A stretch of DNA of 37,380 nucleotides, taken from Saccharomonospora saliphila YIM 90502. GTDB lineage: Bacteria; Actinomycetota; Actinomycetes; Mycobacteriales; Pseudonocardiaceae. The notes beneath the pieces were generated by a model, which searched no databases, was not told the origin of the DNA, and saw only the letters and a list, made by a program, of their open reading frames with translations. The stretch is from contig NZ_KB912640.1 in assembly GCF_000383795.1 (NCBI RefSeq), forward strand, positions 289,731 to 327,110, read 5' to 3'. Of this stretch, positions 7,301 to 15,990 are shown piece by piece. Position 1 is the first letter of the stretch. Every line of letters begins with the position of its first letter. A program made the position numbers and the translations under genes.

Positions 7301-8671
7301 TTAGGCGGGGCGCTTCCACCGCTGTCCGGGCGACGCGGTCGCCCGGGGCGTGGGGTTGGTCGCGTCCTGCTCGGTGTCGGGGTCGGTGAGTACCAGGTCG
7401 CCGAAGTCGTGGCCGTGCCGGTTGGCCTCGCGCATCGCGTCGGTGGTCCCGTCGCGGTAGGTGCCCTCGTCGTCCTCGTCGCCGTCGAGCACGGGTACCG
7501 CTCGGCGTCGGGTGGCCAGCTCGCGCAGCACGATCGGGGCGCCGGTATCGGTGGTGCCGCCGATCCGGGCGGGCAACTCGCCCAGCCGCACTCGTGTGGC
7601 GTGCTCAGGCACGGCCGTGACCACCGACCACACCGCGCCCGCCGGACCGTCCGGGTCGCCGTGATCGCGAGCGGCGGTGGCCACCGGCACCAGGAAATGC
7701 TTGGCCTGCAACGCTGTCCGCAGGTTCTGTTCGCGGCGGGCGCTGGTGGTCCAGATCAGCACCATGCCCGCCAACCGCGCCGGGTCGTAGCGGTTGCTGT
7801 GCGGCTGATCCGCGCCCATGTAGCGATCGAGCTTGTCCACCACCCGGCGCACCGGTTCAGTGCCGGTGTCGTGCTCCAGGAAGAACCCCAACCACGTACC
7901 GTCCTGGTACCAGCAGCCGTAGCCATCGGGGCCGATCTGGTGCTCGTAGAACTCGGTGATCCACTGCTCCGAGCGCCACGTATGCAACCCTTCGCCCTCC
8001 GGTCGCCCGTCATACGCCGAGAACGGCGCGCCCAATCCGCTACGGCGGCAGTAGTCGGCCAGGTCGGCGAAGAACTGGTTCACGCCCAGTAAGTGACCCA
8101 GCCGGGGCGATTCGAGGATGCGGCGCAGCCGGTCGGCGTGCGTGGCCGGACGCGGCGCCATCGTGCCGCGCTGCGCGGCCAGCAGTTCGGCGCCGCGATA
8201 GCCAAGCAGGTAGTGAAACGGCTTCGAGCCGCCTTCGGCGCGATACGGCTGCGTGCGCCACAGCACGCCAGCCTCAGTCAGCGCCAGCAGCCGATGCTGC
8301 GCGCGTGAGATCGACGGGAACAACAACGCGCGAAGCTGCTCGGTAGTCAGAACATGATGCTCCGCCACGAGTTCGAGCACAGTTCGATCGCGAGGCGTGA
8401 GCTGCGCCCACAGTGCCCCGTCCGGTTCTCCGGCTGCCGCTTTGCGGCTGCGCCCCCGCAGGGCAGACGTGGAAAGAGACTGATTGTGACCAATCAGTCG
8501 GGAACGCGCGGCACGGGACTTGTCCCCGCCCTGACCTGCGCCAGCGCGGCCAGCGCCCCCTGCGGATGCCCCGGCGGCCCTGGGACGCACCGCACCCGCA
8601 GCCCCATCCGTAGAGCCACCCGCCACGCCAGCCGCGCGGGCTTGTTCGTCCTTGTCATTGCGGTCAGCCAT
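7301..8671 (-). CDS. Replic_Relax (replication-relaxation) family protein
   Basis: About 456 residues. A low-complexity Ala/Gly-rich N-terminus (about 1-75) precedes a winged-helix region (LTPRDRTVLELVAEHHVLTT, then EQLRALLFPSISRAQHRLLAL). The conserved Replic_Relax core follows (HLLGVNQFFADLADY, WITEFYEHQIGPDGYG, FFLEHDTGTEPVRRVVDKL). The family is carried by actinobacterial plasmids and integrative elements and is thought to act in replication or DNA relaxation, though its biochemistry is poorly defined. I prefer ATG 8671, since GGGGTGGTGAG lies just upstream; GTG 8680 would add three residues. It is divergent from the pPIWI-RE operon, and the GAGAC/GTCTC array lies about 65 bp beyond its stop. 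Confidence 0.8.
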   Translation of the reverse strand: MADRNDKDEQARAAGVAGGSTDGAAGAVRPRAAGASAGGAGRAGAGQGGDKSRAARSRLIGHNQSLSTSALRGRSRKAAAGEPDGALWAQLTPRDRTVLELVAEHHVLTTEQLRALLFPSISRAQHRLLALTEAGVLWRTQPYRAEGGSKPFHYLLGYRGAELLAAQRGTMAPRPATHADRLRRILESPRLGHLLGVNQFFADLADYCRRSGLGAPFSAYDGRPEGEGLHTWRSEQWITEFYEHQIGPDGYGCWYQDGTWLGFFLEHDTGTEPVRRVVDKLDRYMGADQPHSNRYDPARLAGMVLIWTTSARREQNLRTALQAKHFLVPVATAARDHGDPDGPAGAVWSVVTAVPEHATRVRLGELPARIGGTTDTGAPIVLRELATRRRAVPVLDGDEDDEGTYRDGTTDAMREANRHGHDFGDLVLTDPDTEQDATNPTPRATASPGQRWKRPA

Positions 8672-8976
8672 GCTCACCACCCCGTGTCGTTCGGACCTGT
8701 ACTCGCCCCTGAAGTCCGAAAAACACGGGGGTATTGGCCCGCAACCACCAAAAATGTGAGCAAGGTCATAACTCGACAGGGCGGCGTGACGGCACCGTGA
8801 ACAGCGACCGATGACCGATCGGCCTCACCTATTCTGCCAGGGACCGCGGCAGGACAGCAGGAGCGCCTGCGACTCGCACTGGAGCGAGACTTCCGATGAG
8901 CAAACTCAGCATCAACATTAGGTAGCAGCCCGCTACTCTACGCAACTACCGGCGTTGATGTCGGTGGGTGCCGTTA
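8672..8976. other. Divergent intergenic region between Replic_Relax and the pPIWI-RE operon
   Basis: About 300 bp without a gene. It must contain promoters for both directions, but no clear -35/-10 pair stands out. A small inverted repeat, GTAGC (8922-8926) and GCTAC (8932-8936), lies about 40-55 bp before the pPIWI-RE start and could be an operator. Confidence 0.45.
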
Positions 8977-10128
8977 GTGTCTAACGCCGTGCATGCGAAT
9001 GACGCTGACCTTCGTTCCGACAGGCGTGTGACGACGGCTGCCTTGCGGGCGGCCGTGGCGTGGACGCGCCGCGACTCGGAGGCTTACGCGTGGCGTGAAT
9101 TGTCGCGCATGACGGGCGTGGTGTCGCACGTCCTCGGTCCCGGTCGCGGCCCTGCGGGGCCGTTGGACCTGGTCCGGTTCTTGCAGGGACCGCTGTCTGA
9201 ACTGTTGCCTGGTGCCGACGTGCCTGATGCGCTCGGGAATCTTGTTCTCCTCGATCGGTCAGGGGAGTTGACCGATGGGGCCGTCGAGGTGGGCTGCGAG
9301 TACACGGAGGCGTTGTTCGAGGCCGTGGATGATCCCGCCCAGCAATGGTTGCCGTCGTGGGCATGGCAGCGAGCGGAACAAGTACAGCGCGCGGTTTTCG
9401 ATCGTCTGATCAGCTCTGGGAACACCCAGGACTACACCGTGAGCCGACGGTTCTTGATCGAGCATCCCGCCGGCGATGAGCGGGAGCTGGTGGAGCTCAG
9501 AAACGCGGCCGGCGCTCTGCCGGTGGCTCACTATGACCAGATCCCGCCCGACCGTGTGTACGGAAACCACGGTGGTACATGGTGGTGGCCATGCCCGGTC
9601 TGCCGGTGGCCGATGCGTGTCAACGGCGAGTCCGTGGAGTGCGGCTACAGCCATCACGACGCACGGTTTCGCCTCGATGTCACTGAGGCGGACCGAACCA
9701 CCTCCCCGCGGTTGGTGAAGGTGTCGCCGGCCCGGCTGCGCACGCCGCAGGCCAGGGAAGCGGATGGGGCGCGCTGCGTCGACTTGGCCGTGTGGCGGTT
9801 CGTCACGGTTCCCGGTGTGCCAGAGCTGGAGTTGGAGCGACGCCTGCTGCGCGTTGGCGGTGTGGACGTGCGGATGTGGCCGGATCTGGATCGCGTCGAT
9901 CTCGTGGCACGCACGAAATCCGGGCGGAAATGGGAGATCGATGTGAAAGACCATGCTGACTTGAACACCATCGTGAACAACGCTCCCGCGGCGCGGGATG
10001 TCGTCGTCCCCGATTACCGGCGTGCCCAGGTACGACCGTTGGCTCGGGCCTTGCCCGACAAACGAGTCTGGGCGGTGAGTAGCTTCGTGCGCCACGTCCG
10101 CAAGCAGACGGGAGAAGCGTCGGCATGA
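8977..10128 (+). CDS. pPIWI-RE system REase-fold protein (pPIWI_RE_Y/REase type)
   Basis: About 383 residues. The N-terminal half is helical and matches the expected pPIWI_RE_Y region. A zinc ribbon follows, with CPVC at 206-209, Cys222 and nearby His226/227. The C-terminal domain has a restriction-endonuclease-like core: Asp308 in DLDRVDLVA, then EIDVKDH with Asp322 and Lys324, a plausible metal-binding D...D-x-K site. Proteins of this type are the nuclease partner in the three-gene pPIWI-RE island. I prefer GTG 8977, with GGTGGG 7 bases upstream; GTG 8968 is an alternative. It overlaps the helicase gene by 4 bp (ATGA). Family assignment rests on motif order and the neighbouring genes. Confidence 0.78.
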   Translation: MSNAVHANDADLRSDRRVTTAALRAAVAWTRRDSEAYAWRELSRMTGVVSHVLGPGRGPAGPLDLVRFLQGPLSELLPGADVPDALGNLVLLDRSGELTDGAVEVGCEYTEALFEAVDDPAQQWLPSWAWQRAEQVQRAVFDRLISSGNTQDYTVSRRFLIEHPAGDERELVELRNAAGALPVAHYDQIPPDRVYGNHGGTWWWPCPVCRWPMRVNGESVECGYSHHDARFRLDVTEADRTTSPRLVKVSPARLRTPQAREADGARCVDLAVWRFVTVPGVPELELERRLLRVGGVDVRMWPDLDRVDLVARTKSGRKWEIDVKDHADLNTIVNNAPAARDVVVPDYRRAQVRPLARALPDKRVWAVSSFVRHVRKQTGEASA

Positions 10129-13100
10129 ACGATGACGAGGAACTGGATCTCGGGGCTGTCGAGTTCGTTGTCGGTGGAGCTTTGGGTCTAGCGGCTCATT
10201 TCTTCCCCCGGGTAGGTAGTGATTCCACGACCTATGTCGACGTGGCGGATGCGTGTTTTCTGTTGTCGGGGCAGGTTGAGGTGTGGTCACGGTGGCCGAA
10301 GTTGGACCGCGTGGATCAAGTCCGGATCGCCCGGCTGTTGCGATTCCGCCCGGTCGAGGTCGCCAACCGGAACGTGTTCGCCGACCTCGTCGAGACCCTG
10401 GTTCCACGGCGCATCGCGGGTTTCCGTGTGCTGGACCGTGATCGGCTGGTTGTCGACTTGGGGCGAGCGCCGTTGGACTATGTGGACGAATGCGTGGCGG
10501 CACTCATGGCCGAGCGCGAGTTTCAGGAGCGCCGGGCCGCGAGTGTCGCCACGACGGGCTCGTACGGCACCCCGCTTTATGTTCCTGGTGCTGATCGCAG
10601 CCGCACGCGCACCGTGGACGTGCGCTATGAGTTGACGATCGCCGACGAGGTATCGCCGGAACGACCGATCTCGTTGGGGCCGCCGGCTGAGTCGGACGTC
10701 GTGAAGGTGCCGGTCTCGGAGTTGCGTGAGATCGCGATGCGGCTGGATGACGCCTTCGGCCACGAGCACCGGACTCGGTCAGTCGATGAGATTTTCACGC
10801 ATCTTCGAACCGGTGACGGCGAAGACGTGGGCGAGATGTGGTCGCTGCGCGCCGGGCCTACCCGCGTGCTGCAGGCCCCCACGGGGGCTGGCAAGAACGT
10901 GCTCGCCGAGTTGCTGGCCTGCTGGTGTGCCGAGAACGGCCTCGTGACCAGCATGGTCGTACCGACCAACGCCACCGTGGTGCGGACGGCCTACAGCATC
11001 GAGCGAAGCCTGCGGGCACTGGAGATCGACGGCGAGGTCGTGCCGTTGACCTCGCCGAATTCGGCACAGCAGGTCGCGGAAACCACCGCGCGCGGAGCTG
11101 GTTCGGATGGGCTGGGCCTGTGGGCGATGGACCGACTCGCCTACGGGTGTTCGCTCACGCCCGCAGCTGTCGCTGAGGAAGCGGTCGATGCCTGGGATCC
11201 TGGCCGCGAGCCGTGCGCGAATCTGCGCAAGGTGGGCCCCGACGGTCGAGTCTCGGGTAGCCGCTACACCTGTCCATGGAAACCCTCGTGCGGCAAGTAC
11301 CGCAACGCGCGTCAGGCATCTACCGCGTCGGTGATTGTGACCTCCCATGTGAACTGGCTGGTCGGGGCGCTCCATGTGCCGGTGGAGGCGCAAGGCCGCA
11401 TCGAGGAGAACATCCGGATCGAAGAGTTGTTGCTGCACCGCAGTGACCTCGTCCTCATCGATGAGATCGACGACTTTCAGGCCAAGATGATCAACCAGAG
11501 CGCCCACGGCCTTCTGCTGGCGCATCGTCGGCGCCGTGCGACGCCGCCGCCGTTGCGGCAGCTCGATGGAGAGCTCAACGATGCCTCGGGACGTGTCGAT
11601 TCATCGATCGAGCACGCTGTCCGGGCCGCGACCGCGCAGGCCCGATACCTTGCCGAGAACTACACGGGGCATCTCTCCGAAGGCGAATTCCGGCGGCAAC
11701 GTCGCAGCCGGAAGAACGGGCACCCCATGTTGGAACGCTGGCTGTTGCCGCGGAAGTGGGATGGGTGGCTCGCCGCCACGCTGTTCGGGCTCGCTGACGG
11801 TGAGCAGCCACAGCGAGTCCACTACGAGGCTTTGCAAGGGCTCTTTCCCGACGAGGGCGACCCCGAGCGAGTCCCGGATTGGCTACGGCCGATCAGGGAC
11901 GCATTGGCCCAGGTCACGAGCCTCACGACGGGCGATGACGAGTTTCAGCGTGCCAGGAACCGTATCTATGCGACGTTGGGTGAGTGTCCGTATGAGGGCA
12001 CTCGGTTAGCCGAGGAAGAGCATCGCGCCACGGCGACTGACCGGCTGATTCGACGCGCTTACCTCGAACGTCTCCGTGCCTTGCTGTTCCGGTTCGTCTA
12101 CGCGGCACCGCAGTTGCAGGCATCAGGTGTGCATTCAGCGCGCGAGATCGCCGAAGCGCTGGGGCAGTACGCCGCCTGGCGCGCGGCACCATACGGGCCG
12201 CTCGGTCGATCGTTGTTCGCGTTCACCGAGCACTACGACCCCGATCGGCCCAACGACACCGCGTTGCGCGTGAACGCGTTTGGCGGCGATCCGCACAGTT
12301 ACGTCACCGCGCTCGGAGAAGTGACCGCGTTCGCGCACCTGGGGCGGCCCCGAGCCGTGCTCGGCCTGTCCGCGACCTCGTATTTCCCTGGCGCGCCCCA
12401 CCATCACGTGTTCACGCGCCCAAGCTGGTGGGTCGCCGACGATCACACCGGTGGCGTGCGGCTGAAGGCATCACCGATTTCGGACGAGGAACGCGAGTTC
12501 CTGCGCGTCTCCGGCACCTACGGGAAGACACGCACCGCGGTGTTGGTCAAACTCGGTGAGTTGCTGTGGAAAAAGCACCTTGCCCCGGCCGTGCGCAACC
12601 TCGCGGCGAATCCCGAGACCGCTCACCGGCAGCGGTTGTTGCTGGCCACGACCTCCTATCAGGGAGCGCGTGACCTCGCCGAGGGCATCAGCAACGCCGG
12701 GGTGCCCGCGGAACGCATCGTCGTGGCCGTGCCCGCCGACGACACCGGTCCGCGGCAGACCGGCCGATGGGTGGAGCTACCTGCCGACCAGCTCGAATCG
12801 TTCGGCCGCGATGTCGACGGGACGGTGCTCATCGCGCCGCTCGCCCGCGTGCAGCGCGGGCTCAACATCGTCGACCACGACGGATCGTCGCTTCTCGGGT
12901 CGGTCTGGCTCGTGGTGCGGCCAGTGCCGCTGGTGGATGAGCCTCCGGAGATCTTGGCGCATGTCCACGCCCGTGCCCGCTCAGCGATCCGCCCGAGCAC
13001 AGACCCCACCGCCGTGTTGGACATCGTGCGCCAGGTCGCTGGGCGTCACTTCGAGGAACTGTTCACCACGCTCCCGTACTTCACGACGCTGCCTGGGGAA

Positions 13101-13373
13101 ACCCAGCTGGCGATCGTCGCTGAAACCCTCAACGGCCTGATCCAGCTTGCCGGGCGCGCACGACGCGGCGGAGCCATCGGCGAGATCCATCTCGTCGACT
13201 ACGCCTTCCTCGACACCCGGGCACAATCCGACCTGCCGAGCCTCATCAGGAGGCTGCGTCAGCACTGGCACGACCACGGCCAGTTGGATCTGCTGCGGCA
13301 GTTGTACGGCCAGACCTTGGACGAGATCTTCACCTTCGCCGACAACCGGGAGGACAACGGTGACGACGACTGA
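10125..13373 (+). CDS. pPIWI-RE-associated DinG-like superfamily 2 helicase (pPIWI_RE_Z)
   Basis: This 1082-residue protein has Walker A APTGAGKN at 251-258 and a DEAH-like box in DLVLIDEIDD at about 442-451. Between them are four cysteines at 342, 364, 383 and 389, placed like the iron-sulfur cluster ligands of DinG/XPD helicases. The C-terminal helicase half includes LLATTSYQGARDLAEG and a motif-VI-like region LIQLAGRARRGG. Burroughs, Iyer and Aravind described a DinG-type helicase as the second constant member of the pPIWI-RE island. It presumably unwinds DNA or R-loops for the PIWI and nuclease subunits. It overlaps the genes on both sides, by 4 bp upstream and 14 bp downstream, indicating one operon and possibly one complex. 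Confidence 0.85.
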   Translation: MNDDEELDLGAVEFVVGGALGLAAHFFPRVGSDSTTYVDVADACFLLSGQVEVWSRWPKLDRVDQVRIARLLRFRPVEVANRNVFADLVETLVPRRIAGFRVLDRDRLVVDLGRAPLDYVDECVAALMAEREFQERRAASVATTGSYGTPLYVPGADRSRTRTVDVRYELTIADEVSPERPISLGPPAESDVVKVPVSELREIAMRLDDAFGHEHRTRSVDEIFTHLRTGDGEDVGEMWSLRAGPTRVLQAPTGAGKNVLAELLACWCAENGLVTSMVVPTNATVVRTAYSIERSLRALEIDGEVVPLTSPNSAQQVAETTARGAGSDGLGLWAMDRLAYGCSLTPAAVAEEAVDAWDPGREPCANLRKVGPDGRVSGSRYTCPWKPSCGKYRNARQASTASVIVTSHVNWLVGALHVPVEAQGRIEENIRIEELLLHRSDLVLIDEIDDFQAKMINQSAHGLLLAHRRRRATPPPLRQLDGELNDASGRVDSSIEHAVRAATAQARYLAENYTGHLSEGEFRRQRRSRKNGHPMLERWLLPRKWDGWLAATLFGLADGEQPQRVHYEALQGLFPDEGDPERVPDWLRPIRDALAQVTSLTTGDDEFQRARNRIYATLGECPYEGTRLAEEEHRATATDRLIRRAYLERLRALLFRFVYAAPQLQASGVHSAREIAEALGQYAAWRAAPYGPLGRSLFAFTEHYDPDRPNDTALRVNAFGGDPHSYVTALGEVTAFAHLGRPRAVLGLSATSYFPGAPHHHVFTRPSWWVADDHTGGVRLKASPISDEEREFLRVSGTYGKTRTAVLVKLGELLWKKHLAPAVRNLAANPETAHRQRLLLATTSYQGARDLAEGISNAGVPAERIVVAVPADDTGPRQTGRWVELPADQLESFGRDVDGTVLIAPLARVQRGLNIVDHDGSSLLGSVWLVVRPVPLVDEPPEILAHVHARARSAIRPSTDPTAVLDIVRQVAGRHFEELFTTLPYFTTLPGETQLAIVAETLNGLIQLAGRARRGGAIGEIHLVDYAFLDTRAQSDLPSLIRRLRQHWHDHGQLDLLRQLYGQTLDEIFTFADNREDNGDDD

Positions 13374-15864
13374 CGGCGGCCTGCACACCCTAACCTACCA
13401 GGTCGATCCCGACGCGCTGGGCCAGTTGGCGCTGTACCCGTTGACCTCGTCCTTTCGTTCAGCGTGGGACCACTTCGAGCAGACGGTCAAACGCCGGAAC
13501 AACCGGTGGGACGTCACCCCGCGCTACTCCAACCTCGCCACTGCGCTCACAGCGGTCACCGGGCAACCAGTACGGCTGTTCCCAACCAAGGACCTCTCCC
13601 GCGCACAAAAGAGCGCGGGGGTCGACTCACTGTTGGTGACAACTGAGCCGATCGACCCGTGGCTGTTGACCATCGCCGTACGCACGTTTGAACGCCTCTC
13701 CCTGGACAACGAGAACGCGGACACGCTTGCCGAGCACCTGACCGGGCTCACCCCCGAGATCACTAACCTCTCCGAATACGTCGACTATTCGGACGGGCGC
13801 GTGTCCGCACCTGGCTGGATTTATCGCATCGCACAGTGGAACCTCGCCGCGACGATCGCGGAGCAACCGCTGCTCATCGACGGGCACCTGCCCATTGCGC
13901 TTCGCCTGGATTCCGAAGCCAACCTCGTCGCCTGGGACGACCCCATCAGCCGTACCTGGAGCAACGGGCCTCGCCACGCGACGGTCTACCTCGACACTCG
14001 CATCGTCACCTTGCCCGGAGCCGCCCACCTCTGCCTACGCATTGATGCGCACGTGGCACGCATGCCGCACACCTGGTGGAACGTCAAAACCGCATGGATC
14101 GCACCGAACGACGACCATCAGCCACTCCTGCGCTTGCCTGTGCGCGGCCCGTGGCCAGCGAAAGGGCAGCCGAATCCCCTCTATCGCGACCACGTGGTCG
14201 ACATCCTCCACGCCTGCCAACTCAATCCCTTGCCGAACCTGCCGGATGCTCCCGTCCACGAACCGACGCCGGTGCGATTGATCGGCAATCCCTCGACTCA
14301 CCCGATCGGTAAAGCCCCCGGAGCACGGTTCCTTTTCCAAGCTCAGCAACAGCTTCAGCAGCGCCTGGGACTTCCCGAGCCCGCCTACCGGCGCACCAAG
14401 ATCACCGCCCGCACAGCCGCCACGGGATTCGTCCCGGCCAGCAAGATCGATCAAGCTGTCCGCGTATCGGGCACCGCTCGAATCCGGATCGTCTGCCTCT
14501 ATGGCGACCAGGCCACACGTCGCCGCATGATCGACGCACTCGCCACCTACACCACTACGGAAACGAACCCACTCGTCGGGGTCGCCGACGACGTGCCCAT
14601 CTCCCTGACTCCGCACCTGGCTGCGGTCTTTCATCACGATCCGGAGCTCGTGGCACACGGTGATCACTCGCGTGACCTGGACGGACTCACGTGCCTCACC
14701 GGTGACGACGATCAAGCCGTGATCGCCTGGGTCGAAACCTGGTGGGACGGTTCAGCGGTCGAGCACGACGCCAAGCCCATCCTGCGGACGGAGTTCGGCA
14801 AACGCGGGATCGTCGCGCAGTTCCTCAACTCCAACTACACGGCGAAAACGCCACGCCGCAGGAAAGACGGAACCATCCCGCCCGCAGAAGACCATCCCGC
14901 TCAGAGCGCCCTGCGTGATCTGTTCCGCCAAGCGGGAGTGATCGACGACCGCCTTGCCGCCGCGACCACCAACGACCGCACCGCGCCGCTGTCCCGGGCA
15001 GCGACACTGGTCGGCGTCCACATCCGCCAGCACACCCCGCGCCGCAAGAACGGCAGCAAAGAACCCAACAAGCTCGTCGTCCAAATGGTCGCCATCCACG
15101 CAACACCCGCGGCCGACGAGTCCTGGCACGTCGAAATGTACGACGATGCCGAAGGGTGGATCTCCTATCGACAAGCCAACGCACGCTACTACGCTTCCGA
15201 CATCGGCAACGCCGACCTCAACCGCACCCGCGACAAGGCACCCCTCGTTCGCGAGTACGTCGACCAGGCGCTCAGCGCCCTGCCCCAGAACGTTCCGCTG
15301 GTGGTCTTCGCCGATGCCGAAGCATGTCAGAGCATCTGGCCAGGCCTGACGCATTCTCGCTTCGGCGAGGCCACGGTTCCGGGATCCACCAGCGACCACC
15401 CCGATCTCGCTGTCGTGCGCTGCGCCTCTGAAACAAGGGCGCCGCGCGCAAGCCACCAAGATCACACCCGCCGCGTCACCGACTCGCACAAACCGGACCT
15501 GCCACGCGCGGAAGTCTACGAGCATGAGGAAAACGGGGTGCTGAGCTGGTTGCTCGCCCAGCCCTCCCGCGTCCACCGCTCAGGTGCCGAAGGCCGAGCC
15601 GGTACCGACTACACCCGCTGGACCTTGCCCGAAAACCGCGACCGGTGGATGGAAGGAGACTGGCACGGCCTGGGCGCGATCGAGATCGCCGTGGCCCGCC
15701 CCGGCACCTGGCAACCACGCGACTTGGCCGCCCTCACCGCGCGGCTGTGCAACCAGGCCCCCTCATGGGACGACCGCACCAAGTTGCCCTCACCTTTGCA
15801 CCTGGCGAAATCCTCCGACGAAGACCACCCCGGTCACCCGCCCGATGAGATCGACGAGGCGTAA
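13360..15864 (+). CDS. pPIWI-RE protein (prokaryotic PIWI with R and E signature)
   Basis: An 834-residue protein. The start is GTG 13360, preceded by GGGAGGA. A longer in-frame ATG at 13147 lies deep inside the helicase gene and is rejected. The N-terminal region (SSFRSAWDHFEQTVKRRNNR onward) fits the pPIWI_RE_X domain. The middle (about 355-560) would be the MID-like module. The C-terminal RNase H-fold PIWI domain has VVFADAEACQSIWPGL (Asp652), typical of this family. VVRCASET gives Arg687 and Glu691 near the position of the R and E that name it. Such proteins are predicted to use nucleic-acid guides in restriction of invading DNA. It is the last gene of the operon. Confidence 0.85.
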   Translation: MTTTDGGLHTLTYQVDPDALGQLALYPLTSSFRSAWDHFEQTVKRRNNRWDVTPRYSNLATALTAVTGQPVRLFPTKDLSRAQKSAGVDSLLVTTEPIDPWLLTIAVRTFERLSLDNENADTLAEHLTGLTPEITNLSEYVDYSDGRVSAPGWIYRIAQWNLAATIAEQPLLIDGHLPIALRLDSEANLVAWDDPISRTWSNGPRHATVYLDTRIVTLPGAAHLCLRIDAHVARMPHTWWNVKTAWIAPNDDHQPLLRLPVRGPWPAKGQPNPLYRDHVVDILHACQLNPLPNLPDAPVHEPTPVRLIGNPSTHPIGKAPGARFLFQAQQQLQQRLGLPEPAYRRTKITARTAATGFVPASKIDQAVRVSGTARIRIVCLYGDQATRRRMIDALATYTTTETNPLVGVADDVPISLTPHLAAVFHHDPELVAHGDHSRDLDGLTCLTGDDDQAVIAWVETWWDGSAVEHDAKPILRTEFGKRGIVAQFLNSNYTAKTPRRRKDGTIPPAEDHPAQSALRDLFRQAGVIDDRLAAATTNDRTAPLSRAATLVGVHIRQHTPRRKNGSKEPNKLVVQMVAIHATPAADESWHVEMYDDAEGWISYRQANARYYASDIGNADLNRTRDKAPLVREYVDQALSALPQNVPLVVFADAEACQSIWPGLTHSRFGEATVPGSTSDHPDLAVVRCASETRAPRASHQDHTRRVTDSHKPDLPRAEVYEHEENGVLSWLLAQPSRVHRSGAEGRAGTDYTRWTLPENRDRWMEGDWHGLGAIEIAVARPGTWQPRDLAALTARLCNQAPSWDDRTKLPSPLHLAKSSDEDHPGHPPDEIDEA

Positions 15865-15990
15865 CCGACCCTCCGCCAGCCCCGTGTCGTCATGGTGGTC
15901 AACTACCCTCAGTGAGACACGGCGTATGTTGCCGTAGGCGAGGCTCAACACGGTGAGCTTCGCCACTCGTACGAGTAGGAGTAGAGCAAC

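Noticed and set aside
7034-8092. Plus-strand frame of 352 codons over the Replic_Relax gene
   Set aside because: Antisense shadow with no family features; the minus-strand protein is recognisable.
9259-10503. Minus-strand frame of 414 codons over the pPIWI-RE genes
   Set aside because: Antisense shadow crossing the junction of two real genes.
13147-13359. Upstream extension of the PIWI protein
   Set aside because: It overlaps the helicase gene in another frame and lacks a ribosome site. GTG 13360 has GGGAGGA.
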